Part shown: in pieces, positions 63,790 through 64,000 of the stretch
How the letters are laid out: every line of letters starts with the position of its first letter
Numbering within the stretch: the first letter of the stretch is position 1
From: Pseudomonadota bacterium
GTDB taxonomy: Bacteria; Desulfobacterota; Desulfobulbia; Desulfobulbales; JAGXFP01
DNA length: 64,000 nucleotides
Reading direction: 5' to 3'
NCBI GenBank assembly: GCA_018823285.1
Contig: JAHJIQ010000002.1
Location: 1 to 64,000 of the forward strand
Notes under the pieces: model-generated
The model's input: only the letters and a program-made list of their open reading frames with translations
Told to the model about the DNA's origin: nothing
The model's database searches: none
Position numbers and translations under genes: made by a program

Positions 63790-64000
63790 TCACAAAAAGC
63801 TTAATATATTGAGTTTCAGCCACTGGGGATCCCACCATTCCAGGGGATTCACAAAAACCCCGTTGATCAGAACACTATAATGAAGATGATCGCCCCCTGC
63901 CATTCCGGTATTTCCGGACAGACCGATCACCGTCTCGGTGGTGACCATGTCACCCACCGCGCCACTGATCTGTGAAAGGTGTGAATACAAGGTGAACACC
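63790..64000 (-). CDS. M23 family peptidase, C-terminal fragment (runs off the window)
   Basis: Only about the last 70 residues lie in the window. LYSHLSQISGAVGDMV, then LSGNTGMAGGDHLHYSVLING with the HxH zinc motif and FVNPLEWW are the end of a LytM/M23 peptidoglycan endopeptidase domain. The coding sequence continues beyond base 64000, so the N-terminus and export signal are unseen. Confidence 0.88.
   Translation of the reverse strand, partial: VFTLYSHLSQISGAVGDMVTTETVIGLSGNTGMAGGDHLHYSVLINGVFVNPLEWWDPQWLKLNILSFL

Noticed and set aside
1..64000. CRISPR array
   Set aside because: No regularly spaced direct repeats with unique spacers; the repeats seen are dispersed single elements, and no cas gene is present.

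Overview
The window looks like chromosomal DNA of an anaerobic, cytochrome-rich Desulfobacterota bacterium (a sulfate or sulfur metaboliser of the Desulfobulbales kind is my best guess). The grounds are a tetrahaem cytochrome c3, System II cytochrome c maturation (ResB/CcsB), a periplasmic Hyb-type [NiFe] hydrogenase with a full hyp maturation set, APS kinase, multi-rhodanese exported proteins and an hgcAB pair. Taxonomy is inferred from gene content only. There is no rRNA, CRISPR array, transposase or prophage; one tRNA-Arg(CCU) is present.

Layout. 0.4-3.7 kb: a degenerate receiver protein and two tandem exported triple-rhodanese proteins. The first is interrupted by an in-frame TGA that I read as selenocysteine, because a SECIS-like hairpin follows it. 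4-9.8 kb: a glycosyltransferase, heptose kinase, yicC, remA, gmk, rlmB and a GIN-domain protein. 9.8-12.4 kb (minus strand): an S1-domain protein, hgcA and hgcB, the corrinoid protein and ferredoxin of mercury methylation. hgcA appears to start at an ATGA overlap with the S1 gene and to read through a TGA (Cys-Sec pair) that is also followed by a SECIS-like hairpin. Its cobalt-ligand loop also departs from the usual motif. 12.5-16.4 kb: a phosphoesterase, a RiPP-type radical SAM enzyme, lolA and murI. 16.8-21.8 kb: a MucR-type regulator, GGDEF and HDOD signalling proteins, an FmdB zinc ribbon and queA. 21.8-25.2 kb: DUF2065, an HExxH lipoprotein, an OmpA-like lipoprotein, two tiny membrane proteins behind a sigma-54-type promoter, and the tRNA. 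25.4-34 kb: cysC, nnr, CBS proteins, a pabB-pabC fusion and a class A PBP. 34-37 kb: cytochrome c3, ccsB and resB. 37-45 kb: rpmB, a RelA-like protein, proS, ispG, a DUF3373 outer-membrane protein and a monohaem cytochrome. 45-57 kb: hypE-D-C-F-B-A, the protease gene and hybC-B-A-O, all on the minus strand and transcribed from hybO to hypE. 57-64 kb: an SPL-family radical SAM protein, two small proteins, ssb, an interrupted cbpA, purC, mutL and the end of an M23 peptidase gene.

Three dispersed intergenic repeat families are present: A (2 copies, about 140 bp), B (3 copies, about 100-140 bp, each just downstream of a plus-strand gene) and C (4 REP-like hairpins, two of them inverted around murI).

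The strongest observations are the two candidate selenoproteins: a rhodanese with a Cys-containing tandem paralogue, and HgcA itself. They imply that the genome should carry selA, selB, selC and selD, which lie outside this window.
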